A stretch of DNA of 44,554 bases from Pseudomonadota bacterium (GTDB lineage Bacteria > Pseudomonadota > Gammaproteobacteria > Steroidobacterales > Steroidobacteraceae). The translations under genes were made by a program, and so were the position numbers. Of this stretch, positions 35,758-44,554 are shown in pieces. Under the pieces are notes generated by a model. That model worked only from the letters and a program-made list of their open reading frames with translations, ran no database searches and was not told the origin of the DNA. The first letter of the stretch is position 1. Each line of letters begins with the position of its first letter. The DNA is taken from positions 1-44,554 of the forward strand of contig JAJYLP010000020.1 of assembly GCA_021787615.1 (NCBI GenBank), read 5' to 3'.

Positions 35758-37064
35758 CAGGCGCCGCTCCGCAGCGGATTGTTCGGATGTTGCGTCCAAT
35801 CGAGCGCCGTGCCGCTCACCGCCTGGCCCGTGCGCCGGTCGATCTCCCCCGGCGCAAGCTCGCGCAGCGTGATGCACCCCGGCACCGGGCAGACGTTGAC
35901 ACAGAGGTTGCAGCCCACGCACTCCTCCTCCTTCACCTCGAAGTAGCGCCGTCCGTCGCGCTGCGCCGTGATCGCCTGGTGCGCGGTGTCCTCGCAGGCG
36001 ATATGGCAGCGCCCGCATTGAATGCACAGATCCTGATGGATCACGGCCTTGGAGATGCGATTGAGATCCAGGTAGCGCCACTCCGTCACGCTCGCCAGCG
36101 CGCGGCCGCGCAGCGCCTCGACGCTCGCCAGGCCCTTCGCATCGAGGTAGGCCGCGAGCCCGCTCACCATCTCCTGGACGATCTTGAAGCCGAACACCAT
36201 CGCCGCGGTGCACACCTGCACGGAGCCGGCGCCGAGGGCGATGAACTCGAGCGCATCGCGCCAGCTGCCGATGCCGCCGATCCCGCAGATCGGCAGCCCC
36301 GCGGTCTCGGGGTCGCGGGCGATCTCCGCAACCATGTGCAGCGCGATCGGCCGCACCGCAGGGCCGCAATAGCCGCCGTGCGTGCCCTTGCCGCCGACGT
36401 CGGGGCTCATCCGCAGGGTATCCGGATCGACGCCCATGATGGAGTTGACGGTATTAATGAGAGAGACCGCATCGGCCCCGCCGGCCTTGGCCGCGCGCGC
36501 CGGGAAGCGGATGTCGGTGACGTTGGGCGTCAGCTTGACGATCACGGGCAGGCGCGTGTAGCGCTTGCACCAGCCGGTCACCATCTGGATGTACTCGGGA
36601 ACCTGGCCGACCGCCGAGCCCATGCCCCGCTCGCTCATGCCGTGCGGGCAGCCGAAGTTCAGCTCGATGCCGTCGCAGCCGGTGTCCTCCACGCGCGGCA
36701 GGATCGCCTTCCACGACTCCTCCCGGCACGGCACCATGACGGACACGAGCACGGCGCGGTCCGGCCAGCGGCGCTTGACCGCGGCGATCTCCGCGAGGTT
36801 GCTCTCGAGCTCGCGGTCCGTGATGAGCTCGATGTTGTTGAAGCCGATCAGGCTGCGGTCCACGGCGAGCAGCGCGCCGTAGCGCGGGCCGCTCACGTTG
36901 ACCACCGGCGGGCCGGCCTCCGCCAGGGTCTTCCACACCACCCCGCCCCAACCCGCCTCGAAGGCGCGCTCGACGTTGTAGGCCTTGTCGGTCGGCGGCG
37001 CGGAGGCCAGCCAGAACGGGTTCGGGCTGCGGATGCCGCAGAAGTCGCTGTCTAATCGGGCCAT
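35757..37064 (-). CDS. preA: NAD-dependent dihydropyrimidine dehydrogenase subunit PreA
   Basis: With PreT reduces uracil and thymine to the dihydro forms. 435 residues: FMN-binding dihydroorotate-dehydrogenase-like barrel (NPFWLASAPPTDKAYNVERAFEAGWGG; NFGCPHGMSERGMG; GIGGIGSWRDALEFIALGA) and a C-terminal pair of 4Fe-4S clusters (CIQCGRCHIAC and CVGCNLCVNVCP, near residues 345-395). 13 nt after preT. Confidence 0.96.
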   Translation of the reverse strand: MARLDSDFCGIRSPNPFWLASAPPTDKAYNVERAFEAGWGGVVWKTLAEAGPPVVNVSGPRYGALLAVDRSLIGFNNIELITDRELESNLAEIAAVKRRWPDRAVLVSVMVPCREESWKAILPRVEDTGCDGIELNFGCPHGMSERGMGSAVGQVPEYIQMVTGWCKRYTRLPVIVKLTPNVTDIRFPARAAKAGGADAVSLINTVNSIMGVDPDTLRMSPDVGGKGTHGGYCGPAVRPIALHMVAEIARDPETAGLPICGIGGIGSWRDALEFIALGAGSVQVCTAAMVFGFKIVQEMVSGLAAYLDAKGLASVEALRGRALASVTEWRYLDLNRISKAVIHQDLCIQCGRCHIACEDTAHQAITAQRDGRRYFEVKEEECVGCNLCVNVCPVPGCITLRELAPGEIDRRTGQAVSGTALDWTQHPNNPLRSGA

Positions 37065-37077
37065 GGAATTCTCCGCA

Positions 37078-38445
37078 TCACTGCTCGGGGCGGCGGCGCT
37101 CGCCGCGCAGCTGCCGGCCGATCGCGCGCGCGGCGCGCAGACCGTCGGCCACCGCCTCGACCGTCAGATCCTGCCCCCCGGCGATGCAGTCCCCGCCGGC
37201 CCAGACGTTCGCGATGCTGGTGCGGCCGGAGGCATCGGCGGCGATCCGGCCCTCGCGCAGCGCGAGTCCGCACTCGGCCAGCACGCGCTCATCGAGCCGC
37301 TGCCCGATCGCCTTGAGGACCATGTCCGTCTCGAGCACGATTTCCTCACCGGTCGGCACGAGCCGCTCGCCCTCGAGCCGCTGGCGGGCGAAGCGCACGG
37401 CGCGGGCGCTGCCGCCCTCGCCGAGCACCTCCACGGGCGCAAGCCAGTGAAGAATGCCGACCCCCTGGGTGAGCGCCAGCTCCTGCTCGTGGCGCGAGGC
37501 GCGCATGTGCTGCGGCCCGCGGCGATAGGCGATCGTGACGCTGTCGGCGCCGAGCAGCTTCGACTGCACGCCCGCATCGATGGCGGTCATGCCGCCGCCG
37601 ATGACGAGCACACGCCGCCCCACGGGCAGCGTGCCGAGATCCTGCGCCTGGCGCAGCGCGCCGATGAACTGCACCGCATCGACGACGCCCTCGAGCGCCT
37701 CGCCGGGAACACCCAGCAGATGGGTGCTGCCCAGGCCCACGCCGAGGAACACGGCATCGTACTCGCGGCGCAGCGCCTCGAGTTGCGCGGCGCTTGCGAG
37801 GCGCCAGCCGCTGTGCAGCGTGATGCCTCCGATCGCGAGCAGCCACTCGACCTCACGCTGCGCAAAGCCGCCGGCCACCTTGTAGGCGGCGACGCCGTAC
37901 TCGTTGAGACCGCCCGCCTTGGGCTTCGCATCAAACAGCGCGACCTCATGCCCCTCGCGGGCGAGCGCATGCGCGCACGCCAGGCCCGCCGGTCCGGCCC
38001 CGATCACCGCCACGCGCCGGCCGCTCGCCGGGGCGCGCGTGAAGATGTGCGGCTCGGCGCTCGCCATCAGCGCATCGACCGCAAAGCGCTGCAGCCGGCC
38101 GATCGCGACCGGCTGCCCCTGCTGGGTATTGCGCACGCAGACCTGCTCGCACAACACCTCGGTGGGGCAGTCGCGCGCACAGGAGCCGCCGAGCGGATTG
38201 GACTCGAGGATCGACTCGGCCGCGCCGCGCGCATTGCCCTCGGCGATGCGCCGGATGAACGAGGGGACATCGATGTGGGTCGGGCAGGCCTGCATGCACG
38301 GCGCATCGAAGCAGTACAGACAGCGGTTCGCCTCGAGCAGCGCCTGCGCCCCGGTGAGCGGCGCAACGTGATCGGCGAAGTGAGCGGCATACGTCTGTGG
38401 TGCCAGACGGCCCGGGCGGATGTCCGCTCGATGCGGCTCACTCAT
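37078..38445 (-). CDS. preT: NAD-dependent dihydropyrimidine dehydrogenase subunit PreT
   Basis: FAD- and Fe-S-containing subunit that passes electrons from NADH to PreA. 455 residues: N-terminal cysteine-rich domain (NRCLYCFDAPCMQACPTHID; GGSCARDCPTEVLCEQVC), FAD-binding GAGPAGLACAHALAREGHEV (about 150-170), NAD-binding VLVIGGGMTAIDAG (about 285-298), and the end IANVWAGGDCIAGGQDLTVEA. First gene of the preTA-regulator unit, with the RutR-type palindrome 47-62 nt upstream. Confidence 0.96.
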   Translation of the reverse strand: MSEPHRADIRPGRLAPQTYAAHFADHVAPLTGAQALLEANRCLYCFDAPCMQACPTHIDVPSFIRRIAEGNARGAAESILESNPLGGSCARDCPTEVLCEQVCVRNTQQGQPVAIGRLQRFAVDALMASAEPHIFTRAPASGRRVAVIGAGPAGLACAHALAREGHEVALFDAKPKAGGLNEYGVAAYKVAGGFAQREVEWLLAIGGITLHSGWRLASAAQLEALRREYDAVFLGVGLGSTHLLGVPGEALEGVVDAVQFIGALRQAQDLGTLPVGRRVLVIGGGMTAIDAGVQSKLLGADSVTIAYRRGPQHMRASRHEQELALTQGVGILHWLAPVEVLGEGGSARAVRFARQRLEGERLVPTGEEIVLETDMVLKAIGQRLDERVLAECGLALREGRIAADASGRTSIANVWAGGDCIAGGQDLTVEAVADGLRAARAIGRQLRGERRRPEQ

Positions 38446-38491
38446 TGCACTCTCCCACGATGCCGAGACAGGTCCAAAGCATGCCTACTTT

Positions 38492-38507
38492 TGACCATTT
38501 GGTCAAT
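38492..38507 (-). promoter_or_regulatory. RutR-type operator in the preT promoter
   Basis: TTGACCATTTGGTCAA is a perfect 16-bp palindrome equal to the E. coli RutR consensus TTGACCA-NN-TGGTCAA. On the minus strand its TTGACC could also be the -35, with a weak CATGCT -10 17 nt on, so regulator binding would block RNA polymerase. The NCS1 gene ends 125 nt upstream. Confidence 0.8.
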
Positions 38508-38631
38508 TATGCGTGGCCGCCCGCGCCGGCCGGCAGCGCCCGAAACGCCGCGCAAAAACGTGCGTGCGCTGCGCACAGCGCGCGCATCGGGCCGCACGGG
38601 GAACTCGCCGCACTCAACCTCATCGGGCGCA

Positions 38632-40167
38632 TCAGGCCTGCCGCAGATATTCCGGGGCCGGGACCTGCGCGCGCCGCGCGGCGAACCGCATGCCGGCGGC
38701 ATAGGCCGCCGCCGAGAGGCCGAGCGCGACGAACCAGGCGTAACGGTACAGGTGCCTGAACAGCTCGCCCGGATGCGGGAAGGTCAGCGGCAGCGAGGCG
38801 TGCAGAAAGCCCGGCAGGCACGGCAGCACGCCGATCAGGAAGGCGCCCACCGCGATGGGGTTCCAGCCGCCCCAGTAGTAATAGCGGCTCTGCGCCTCAC
38901 GGTACAGCGAGGGCACATCGATCACGCGCCGGCGGATGTGGTAGTAATCCACGATCAGGATGCCCGCCACCGCCCCGAGCAGTGCCGAGTAGCCGACGAG
39001 CCAGGTGAGGATGTAGCCGTGGGTGCTCGAGAGAATCTTCCACGGCATGATCGCCGCCGCCACCACCGCCGTGATGTAGCCGCCCGTTCTGTAGCTGACA
39101 CGCCGCGGCCACAGCGCCGAGAAATCGAACGCAGGTCCCACCAGATTGGCTGCGAGGTTGACGCTGATCGTGTCCACCAGAAGCACCAGCAGCGCCAGCA
39201 GCACCGCCGCTCCGCTCATGCGCCCGGCAAGGGTGACCGGATCCCAGATCGCCTTGTGGTAGATGACCACCGTCGCCGAGGTGACGAACACCGCCAGCGC
39301 CGCGAGCAGCCCCATGGGCGCCGGCAGGCCGATCGCCTGGCCGATGACCTGATCGCGCTGGGTGCGGGCGAAGCGGGTGAAGTCCGGGATGTTCAGCGCC
39401 AGCGTGGACCAGAACCCGACCATGGCGGTGAGCGAGGGCCAGAACACCTTGTAGAACTGCCCGCTGCGGGCCCCGCCCGGCCCGAACTGCGAGGGCATAT
39501 GCACGATCGGACCGAACCCGCCCGCCTGGTCATAGGCCCAGATCAGCAGCATCACGCAGATCACGACCTTGATCGGCGCGGTGTAGGTCTCGAGGCGCCG
39601 GATCGACTCGATGCCGTGCACGATGAAGTAGAACTGCAGCAGCCAGAACACGGCGAAGCACACCAGCTGCCACAGGCCGATGCCGAGCAGCGGCAGCGGC
39701 GCGCCGCCCAGGGGATGGCCGGCGAGCACCGTGATCAGCGTGTAGATCATCAGGCCGCCGAACCAGCTCTGGATGCCGTACCAGCCGCACGCCACGAGCG
39801 CACGCAGCACGGCCGGAAAGCGCCCCCCGAGCGTCCCGAACGAGCAGCGCACCAGGACCGCGTAGGGAATGCCGTACTTCGCGCCGGCGTGACCGATGAG
39901 CAGCATGGGGATCAGGACGATGAGGTTACCGAGCGTCACCGTCACGATGGCCTGGTACGCTGACATTCCCCCGCTCACCAGACCCGCGGCCAGTGTGTAC
40001 GCGGGGACGCACATCACCATGCCGAGCCACAGTGCCGCATAGTGGTACCAGCACCAGGTGCGCCGTTCCGGGGGCGTCGGCGCCAGGTCGCGATTCCACA
40101 ACTGTGCGGCTTCGTCACCCACGGCATCCGCCTCCATCGCCCGCCCCGCGCGAGGCACACGCCTCAT
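38632..40167 (-). CDS. NCS1-family pyrimidine/hydantoin-type permease
   Basis: Inner-membrane importer. About 12 hydrophobic segments over 511 residues. NCS1 features: LWNRDLAPTPPERRTWCWYHYAALW at the start of helix 1, VRCSFGTLGGRFPAVLRALVACGWYGIQSW, and LALNIPDFTRFARTQRDQVIGQ. Context in a uracil/thymine breakdown cluster suggests uracil, thymine or a related base, but allantoin or hydantoin cannot be excluded. Start ATG 40167, with a further ATG at 40137 possible. 52 nt after deoA. Confidence 0.92.
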   Translation of the reverse strand: MRRVPRAGRAMEADAVGDEAAQLWNRDLAPTPPERRTWCWYHYAALWLGMVMCVPAYTLAAGLVSGGMSAYQAIVTVTLGNLIVLIPMLLIGHAGAKYGIPYAVLVRCSFGTLGGRFPAVLRALVACGWYGIQSWFGGLMIYTLITVLAGHPLGGAPLPLLGIGLWQLVCFAVFWLLQFYFIVHGIESIRRLETYTAPIKVVICVMLLIWAYDQAGGFGPIVHMPSQFGPGGARSGQFYKVFWPSLTAMVGFWSTLALNIPDFTRFARTQRDQVIGQAIGLPAPMGLLAALAVFVTSATVVIYHKAIWDPVTLAGRMSGAAVLLALLVLLVDTISVNLAANLVGPAFDFSALWPRRVSYRTGGYITAVVAAAIMPWKILSSTHGYILTWLVGYSALLGAVAGILIVDYYHIRRRVIDVPSLYREAQSRYYYWGGWNPIAVGAFLIGVLPCLPGFLHASLPLTFPHPGELFRHLYRYAWFVALGLSAAAYAAGMRFAARRAQVPAPEYLRQA

Positions 40168-40219
40168 CACGTCTCGCGCTCTCTCGGGTGGAAAATGCCA
40201 TGGCGGGGGCGGCGAGCGC

Positions 40220-41542
40220 TCAGGCCGTCACCAGAATTTCGTGGATCACCGGCGGCGCGGCGCACGGCTGATCGGACAGCGAGATCGCCGTGCGCAGCGC
40301 CTCGCTCGCCCGCTGCACCTGCTCGGGCGAGCGCGCATGCACCATGGCGAGCGGCCTGCCCTTGCCGACCCGCGTGCCGATTCCCGCCACATCGCTGAAG
40401 CCCACCGCCAGATCGAGCTTCTCGCCCGCGACCCGCCGGCCGCCGCCCAGCGCGAGCAGCAGGTTGCCGACAGCCCGGGCATCCACGCTCGACACATAAC
40501 CCTCGGCGGCCGGCCAGATCGGCTCGATGAGCGGGGCCTGCGGCAGATACTGTGGGGCACGCGTCAGAAGATCGCCCGGCCCGCCGAGTGCCGCCACCAT
40601 GCGCGCAAACCGCTCCGCGGCCTCGCCCGAACGCACCGCCGCCTCGGCCCGCTCCCGCGCCTCGGCGTGGCTGGCGGCGAGCTTGCCCATGATCAGCATC
40701 TCGGACACCAGCGCGAAGACGACCTGCGCCAGGCGCGGCTCCTGAGCTCGGCCGGTGAGGAACGCGAGCGACTCGGCGATCTCGAGCGCGTTGCCGACGT
40801 TCCACCCGAGCGCCTGGGACATGTCGGTGATGACGGCGTGCGTGTTCAGCCCGGTCGCTGCGGCGACCCCGATGATGCTGCGTGCCAGCGCCCGCGCATC
40901 GTCCATCGACTCCATGAACGCGCCCGAGCCCGTCTTGACATCCATGACCAGCGAATCGAGCCCGGCGGCGATCTTCTTGGAGAGGATCGAGGCGGTGATC
41001 AGCGGGATGGACTCCACGGTCGCCGTGACGTCACGGATGGCGTACAAGCGCCGGTCGGCCGGCGCCAGATCGTCCGTCTGCCCGATGATGGCGCAGCCGA
41101 CCGATGCGACCACCCGGCGGAACGTTCCCACCTCGGGCATCGAGCGGTAGCCCGGGATGGCATCCAGCTTGTCGAGGGTCCCGCCGGTGTGCCCGAGGCC
41201 CCGCCCCGAGATCATCGGCACGAAGCAACCGCACGCCGCCGCGATCGGCGCCAGCAGAAAGCTCACCTTGTCGCCGACGCCGCCGGTGGAATGCTTGTCG
41301 ATGACCGGCCCCCGGCCGCGCAGCTCATCCCAGCGCAGGCGCACGCCGGAGTCGGCCATCGCCGCCGTCAGCGCGCCGCACTCGGCGAAATTCATGGAAC
41401 GGAAGAACACCGCCATGGCGAGCGCTGCGACCTGCTCGGTCGGAATGGACGCATCGGCGAGGCCGCGCACGAAGAACTCGATTTCGTCCCGCTCGAGCGC
41501 GAACCCGTCGCGCTTCTTGCGAATGAGATTCTTGAAAATCAT
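40220..41542 (-). CDS. deoA: thymidine phosphorylase
   Basis: Phosphorolysis of thymidine or deoxyuridine to base and deoxyribose-1-phosphate. 440 residues with the full-length family layout: KHSTGGVGDKVSFLLAP (phosphate site), SGRGLGHTGGTLDKLDAIPGY signature, VKTGSGAFM and C-terminal alpha/beta domain ending HEILVTA. First gene of the minus-strand catabolic run; it would supply thymine and uracil to the PreTA pathway. No deoB/deoC neighbours are in the window. Confidence 0.96.
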   Translation of the reverse strand: MIFKNLIRKKRDGFALERDEIEFFVRGLADASIPTEQVAALAMAVFFRSMNFAECGALTAAMADSGVRLRWDELRGRGPVIDKHSTGGVGDKVSFLLAPIAAACGCFVPMISGRGLGHTGGTLDKLDAIPGYRSMPEVGTFRRVVASVGCAIIGQTDDLAPADRRLYAIRDVTATVESIPLITASILSKKIAAGLDSLVMDVKTGSGAFMESMDDARALARSIIGVAAATGLNTHAVITDMSQALGWNVGNALEIAESLAFLTGRAQEPRLAQVVFALVSEMLIMGKLAASHAEARERAEAAVRSGEAAERFARMVAALGGPGDLLTRAPQYLPQAPLIEPIWPAAEGYVSSVDARAVGNLLLALGGGRRVAGEKLDLAVGFSDVAGIGTRVGKGRPLAMVHARSPEQVQRASEALRTAISLSDQPCAAPPVIHEILVTA

Positions 41543-41754
41543 CCTGCCTGCATCCGGTTTCGGCCGTCCCCCGACATCACCGCCAGTCTTTCGCGCACCC
41601 GATGCGCCGCCCGCCTCCTTCCCGATCGGCGGTCCGCTACGGCGCTGTTGCGGACAGGGCGGTCGGCGCCGCGCCGTATTCCCGCCGCGCCGCTTCGCGC
41701 GAGCATGCTCCGGGGGGCGCCTCGGCAGCCGGCGATCGGCCCGCCCTGGGTGCC
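41543..41754. other. intergenic region upstream of deoA
   Basis: 212 bp between the lipoprotein stop and deoA; presumed to hold the deoA promoter, but no clear boxes and no RutR-type palindrome are visible. Confidence 0.4.
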
Positions 41755-44529
41755 TCAGTCATCACCGTCATTCGCCACGTAATGACTCAACGGCGCATGA
41801 TGCGCGCGGGCGAGCGCCCGCAGGTAACGCATGGTCCGCGCGTAACTCGCGGCGCCCTTGGTGCCGACCCACTCCTGGCGCATCTGCTCGCCGCCGGGGA
41901 TCTTCAGCAGGCTGGTCGGTGTATACCACTCGCTGCGCGGCGGCAGCCGCTCGGCCAGCGTGCCCTGGTGCGCGCGCACCCAGGCCTGAAGCGGCACGTG
42001 GCGCCGCCTCGTCGCTTCGCGCCGCATCAGGGCGTGATTGCGGCAGGTGCCAGGATTGAAGGCAACCTTCACCTTGGGCACGGTCACGGGAACCACCGAG
42101 TCGTTCGCGGTGCGGCGCCAGATGCCATGGATCACGGCGGCGTTCGCATCCCACTGCGACATCGGCGGCAGATCGAACACCGCCTCGATCGTGCGCACGA
42201 TGTTGACTTGAGAATAGCGCGTGGTGACGTGCGTCTGCCGGACCCATGGGCCCAGGGCTTGCGCAAAAGTCCGATGGGCATCGATATGGTCCGCGCCGGA
42301 CTGCGCGTCGTCCTCGGTCACGAAGACCACCATGTGCTTCCACTGCGGCGTGGTGCTCAGGTAGTGCACAATGCGCGCCGTCGCCAGATCGTTGTTCGCG
42401 ACGTAGTAATCGGGCGTGTAGTAGCACGGCGTGCGCCCCGCCGTGTGATCGTCCGGCAGCCAGATATACATGAACCGGGGCAGGTTCGCCGCGTGATGCC
42501 GCATCCAGCTCACCGCGACTTTCGCCCGCTGCGTATCGAGAATCATCCGATCCCAGCCCGGGAACTGCCGGGCGAGATGGGCGCGCAGCGGCTTGGGTAT
42601 GGCACCGGACTGCGAGCGCGTGATGAACTCGCCGAAGTCCTCGAAGTCGACGCCGTGCGCCTGCAGGTCGTTGAAGAGGTACAGCCGCTGCGGATACGCG
42701 ATCCACGGATTCGTCCAGCGGCCGAGCTTGGCCAGATCGATATAGTCCGCGTACGGATCGACCTCCACGCGGCTGCCGCCGGTGGGCCCGACGCCGCTCG
42801 GGCCCTTGTGGTGCACTGCCGGCAGCAGCGATTGCGTCCAGCCGGGATTGCCGATCAGGCCGCGGCGCGAGTAGTACTGCGGCCAGGTGCGCTGCACGAA
42901 GTCGGAGTCCGACGCTCCCGTGACCCACTGGTGCCCCTGCGCGGTCACTTCCCCGTCGGCGTAGAAATTCACGAACAGCGCATCGCGCCGGGCCCAGGCG
43001 AACAGGTTCGGCAGCTCCCGCGCACCGTAGAGCGCCAAGCGCGGATCGGCCCAGTGCCCGAGGCCCTGCAGCTTGCCCAGCTCCTCGTCGAAGGTCTTGT
43101 TCTCGCGCAGAATGAACACGACATACCGAATGTGGCGGCGCAGCTCGCCGGAGACCTTGGCATTGCTGCGCGCCAGCGCTGCGCGCCGCGCAGCCGAAAA
43201 GCCGTTGTCCGAGAGCGCCACCTGGGTCAGACGCGCCCGCTCGCGCCCGATCTGCGCATAGGAGATGCGCTGCAGCGCCCCGTGCATCATGTCGCCGACC
43301 CACTGGTGGCGCAGGTTCGGTCCCGACCCCAGGCCTTTGGCCGCGACCACGTAGAGTGCATCGGCTCCGGCGGCGATGCCGGTCGGATACCACGCGGTCG
43401 GAATCAGCCCCAGCGCGCGGCCGCTCGCGAGGTCAAATACCGCCACGTCGTCGTTGCCCGCGTTGGCCACGTACAAGTGCCCCGCATGGATGGCGATGCC
43501 GTCGGGGTAGCTGCCGGGCGGCGCCCCAGGATACGGCGCATCCTCGAGCACGCGCACCACGTGCAGCGTGCGCGCATCCACTTCCACGACCTCATCGAGA
43601 TTCGAGGCCGTGAACACGACCTTGCTGCCACCGGGCACGGCCACGAGCGCGGTCGGATGAATCCCCGGATCGGTATTGTCGGGCCCGGTCTTCGGCCCGA
43701 TGCAGATCTCGCCAAGCGTGCGCAGCGTGCGGCTGTCGAGCACCGTCACGCCGCAGCCGCCCCAATCCGTGACCACCAGCCGGCGGCCGTGATCGGTGAG
43801 GACGGGCGCGAACGGATACGGCCCGGCATTGCCGTAATGCACTGTGCCACTGCGCAGATCGACCCGCGCCACGGCGTTGCTGAGCAGGCCCGTCACGTAC
43901 GCATGCTGGCCTTCGGGCCCGAGAGTCACGCCATCCGGGTAGAAGTGGCGCACGCCGCGGTGCAGACCCTGATACCAGTAGGGATACTGGTCCTTTGGAA
44001 ATGGCTGGTAGCGAAGCGCGTACCGTCTGAGGAGTGCAAAGCCCGTGCGGCCGGTGCGCAGCGAGAGCAGCACATCGCTGCCGCCCCCAGCGGCAAACAG
44101 CCTGTGCCGGCGGCCCGCCACCAGGCCCTGGAAGAAGTCCTGCTCGGCGATATTGAGTACGTTCGGCTTCGACGGCGCCGCCACGTGACCGCGAAACCCT
44201 ACCGCACGCCCCCGGCGCGCAAGCGTCGCCGCATCGTACCGGGCAACCGATTGCGTGCGCGTCGCACCGTTCGCGAGCACGTACACCGAACCACCCGACT
44301 CGACGACGCTCGAGGGGAAATTCGCCGTCGCGGCGAGAGCGCCGATCGGGCTGATGCGCCGCCCGGTCGCGATGAGGTGCGTCACCGCGGCCAGATCATT
44401 CAGGCGGCCCCTGGATCCGTGCTCGCCTGCGTGCGCGGCGCTCGTCCTGGCCGCGGAGCACCCGGTGAGGGCGACCGCGGCCAGGATCACACCGGTGAGC
44501 ACGCAGCGAGGCGATCCGCTCCGTGACAT
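41755..44529 (-). CDS. lipoprotein with beta-propeller and phosphoesterase domains
   Basis: 924 residues. A signal peptide with lipobox (AAVALTGCSAA, Cys about 25) predicts a lipoprotein. Residues ~60-420 contain YVTN-type beta-propeller repeats (VYVLANGATRTQSVARYD; HAYVTGLLSNAVARVDLRSG; HLYVANAGNDDVAVFDLASG). Residues ~470-880 match the phosphoesterase (bacterial phospholipase C/acid phosphatase) family: YVVFILRENKTFDEELG near its start and VVFVTEDDAQSGADHID with metal-ligand residues. Substrate unknown; phosphate or nucleotide release in the periplasm is a guess from context. ATG 44529 is preferred over the TTG before it. Confidence 0.85.
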   Translation of the reverse strand: MSRSGSPRCVLTGVILAAVALTGCSAARTSAAHAGEHGSRGRLNDLAAVTHLIATGRRISPIGALAATANFPSSVVESGGSVYVLANGATRTQSVARYDAATLARRGRAVGFRGHVAAPSKPNVLNIAEQDFFQGLVAGRRHRLFAAGGGSDVLLSLRTGRTGFALLRRYALRYQPFPKDQYPYWYQGLHRGVRHFYPDGVTLGPEGQHAYVTGLLSNAVARVDLRSGTVHYGNAGPYPFAPVLTDHGRRLVVTDWGGCGVTVLDSRTLRTLGEICIGPKTGPDNTDPGIHPTALVAVPGGSKVVFTASNLDEVVEVDARTLHVVRVLEDAPYPGAPPGSYPDGIAIHAGHLYVANAGNDDVAVFDLASGRALGLIPTAWYPTGIAAGADALYVVAAKGLGSGPNLRHQWVGDMMHGALQRISYAQIGRERARLTQVALSDNGFSAARRAALARSNAKVSGELRRHIRYVVFILRENKTFDEELGKLQGLGHWADPRLALYGARELPNLFAWARRDALFVNFYADGEVTAQGHQWVTGASDSDFVQRTWPQYYSRRGLIGNPGWTQSLLPAVHHKGPSGVGPTGGSRVEVDPYADYIDLAKLGRWTNPWIAYPQRLYLFNDLQAHGVDFEDFGEFITRSQSGAIPKPLRAHLARQFPGWDRMILDTQRAKVAVSWMRHHAANLPRFMYIWLPDDHTAGRTPCYYTPDYYVANNDLATARIVHYLSTTPQWKHMVVFVTEDDAQSGADHIDAHRTFAQALGPWVRQTHVTTRYSQVNIVRTIEAVFDLPPMSQWDANAAVIHGIWRRTANDSVVPVTVPKVKVAFNPGTCRNHALMRREATRRRHVPLQAWVRAHQGTLAERLPPRSEWYTPTSLLKIPGGEQMRQEWVGTKGAASYARTMRYLRALARAHHAPLSHYVANDGDD

Positions 44530-44554
44530 CAACCGCTCGTCCCGGCTCAGAAGA

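Noticed and set aside
36985-39963. 992-codon plus-strand frame opposite preT and the permease
   Set aside because: Shadow frame; the minus strand encodes preA start, preT and the NCS1 permease with full motifs.
41602-44526. 974-codon plus-strand frame opposite the lipoprotein
   Set aside because: Shadow frame with no recognisable motif; the minus-strand protein has signal peptide, propeller and phosphoesterase motifs.

Overview
The window is about 44.5 kb of high-GC DNA from a gammaproteobacterium. The evidence is gene order: rpsP-rimM-trmD-rplS, ffh beside a YfjD/CorB gene, and rnr-rlmB-rpsF-rpsR-rplI-dnaB-alr-radA with no priB between rpsF and rpsR. The protein sequences and lack of priB fit a non-enteric lineage such as Xanthomonadales/Nevskiales-like bacteria; I cannot name the genus. 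There is no rRNA and no CRISPR array.

Positions 1-17500 are core genome. On the minus strand are sppA (cut by the window edge), the ribosomal/tRNA-modification operon rpsP-rimM-trmD-rplS, and ffh. A CNNM/CBS gene is divergent from ffh. radA, alr, dnaB, rplI, rpsR, rpsF, rlmB and rnr follow on the minus strand, interrupted by a plus-strand PP2C phosphatase/FHA pair between radA and alr. dnaB carries a 422-residue intein whose splicing residues are mostly intact but whose homing endonuclease has lost both key aspartates. A tRNA-Leu(CAG) gene with its own promoter ends this block.

Positions 17500-24400 are an accessory island beginning at the 3' end of that tRNA. A diverged ~188-bp direct repeat marks the tRNA end and recurs at 23.7 kb. 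Inside lie a decayed IS630-type transposase gene split by a 3.53-kb insertion. The insertion has tandem-repeat inverted ends like those of the IS21 family and an exact 8-bp target duplication, but no istA/istB. Its cargo is a group II intron with reverse transcriptase, a higBA toxin-antitoxin pair and three adjacent hairpins. Beyond it are a cysteine-anticodon tRNA-like gene with a long variable arm and a vapBC pair.

Positions 24400-44554 are metabolic. First come a small exported protein, an exported type-B carboxylesterase, a secreted RNase T2, cytidine deaminase and a LysR regulator. Then comes a long minus-strand run for reductive pyrimidine breakdown: thymidine phosphorylase, NCS1 permease, PreT and PreA (dihydropyrimidine dehydrogenase), a RutR-like TetR regulator, an omega-aminotransferase, methylmalonate/malonate semialdehyde dehydrogenase, dihydropyrimidinase and beta-ureidopropionase. 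A perfect RutR-type palindrome sits upstream of preT. Together these genes could take RNA or nucleosides to uracil/thymine and on to beta-alanine and acetyl-CoA-level products. A 924-residue lipoprotein with a beta-propeller and a phosphoesterase domain closes the window.
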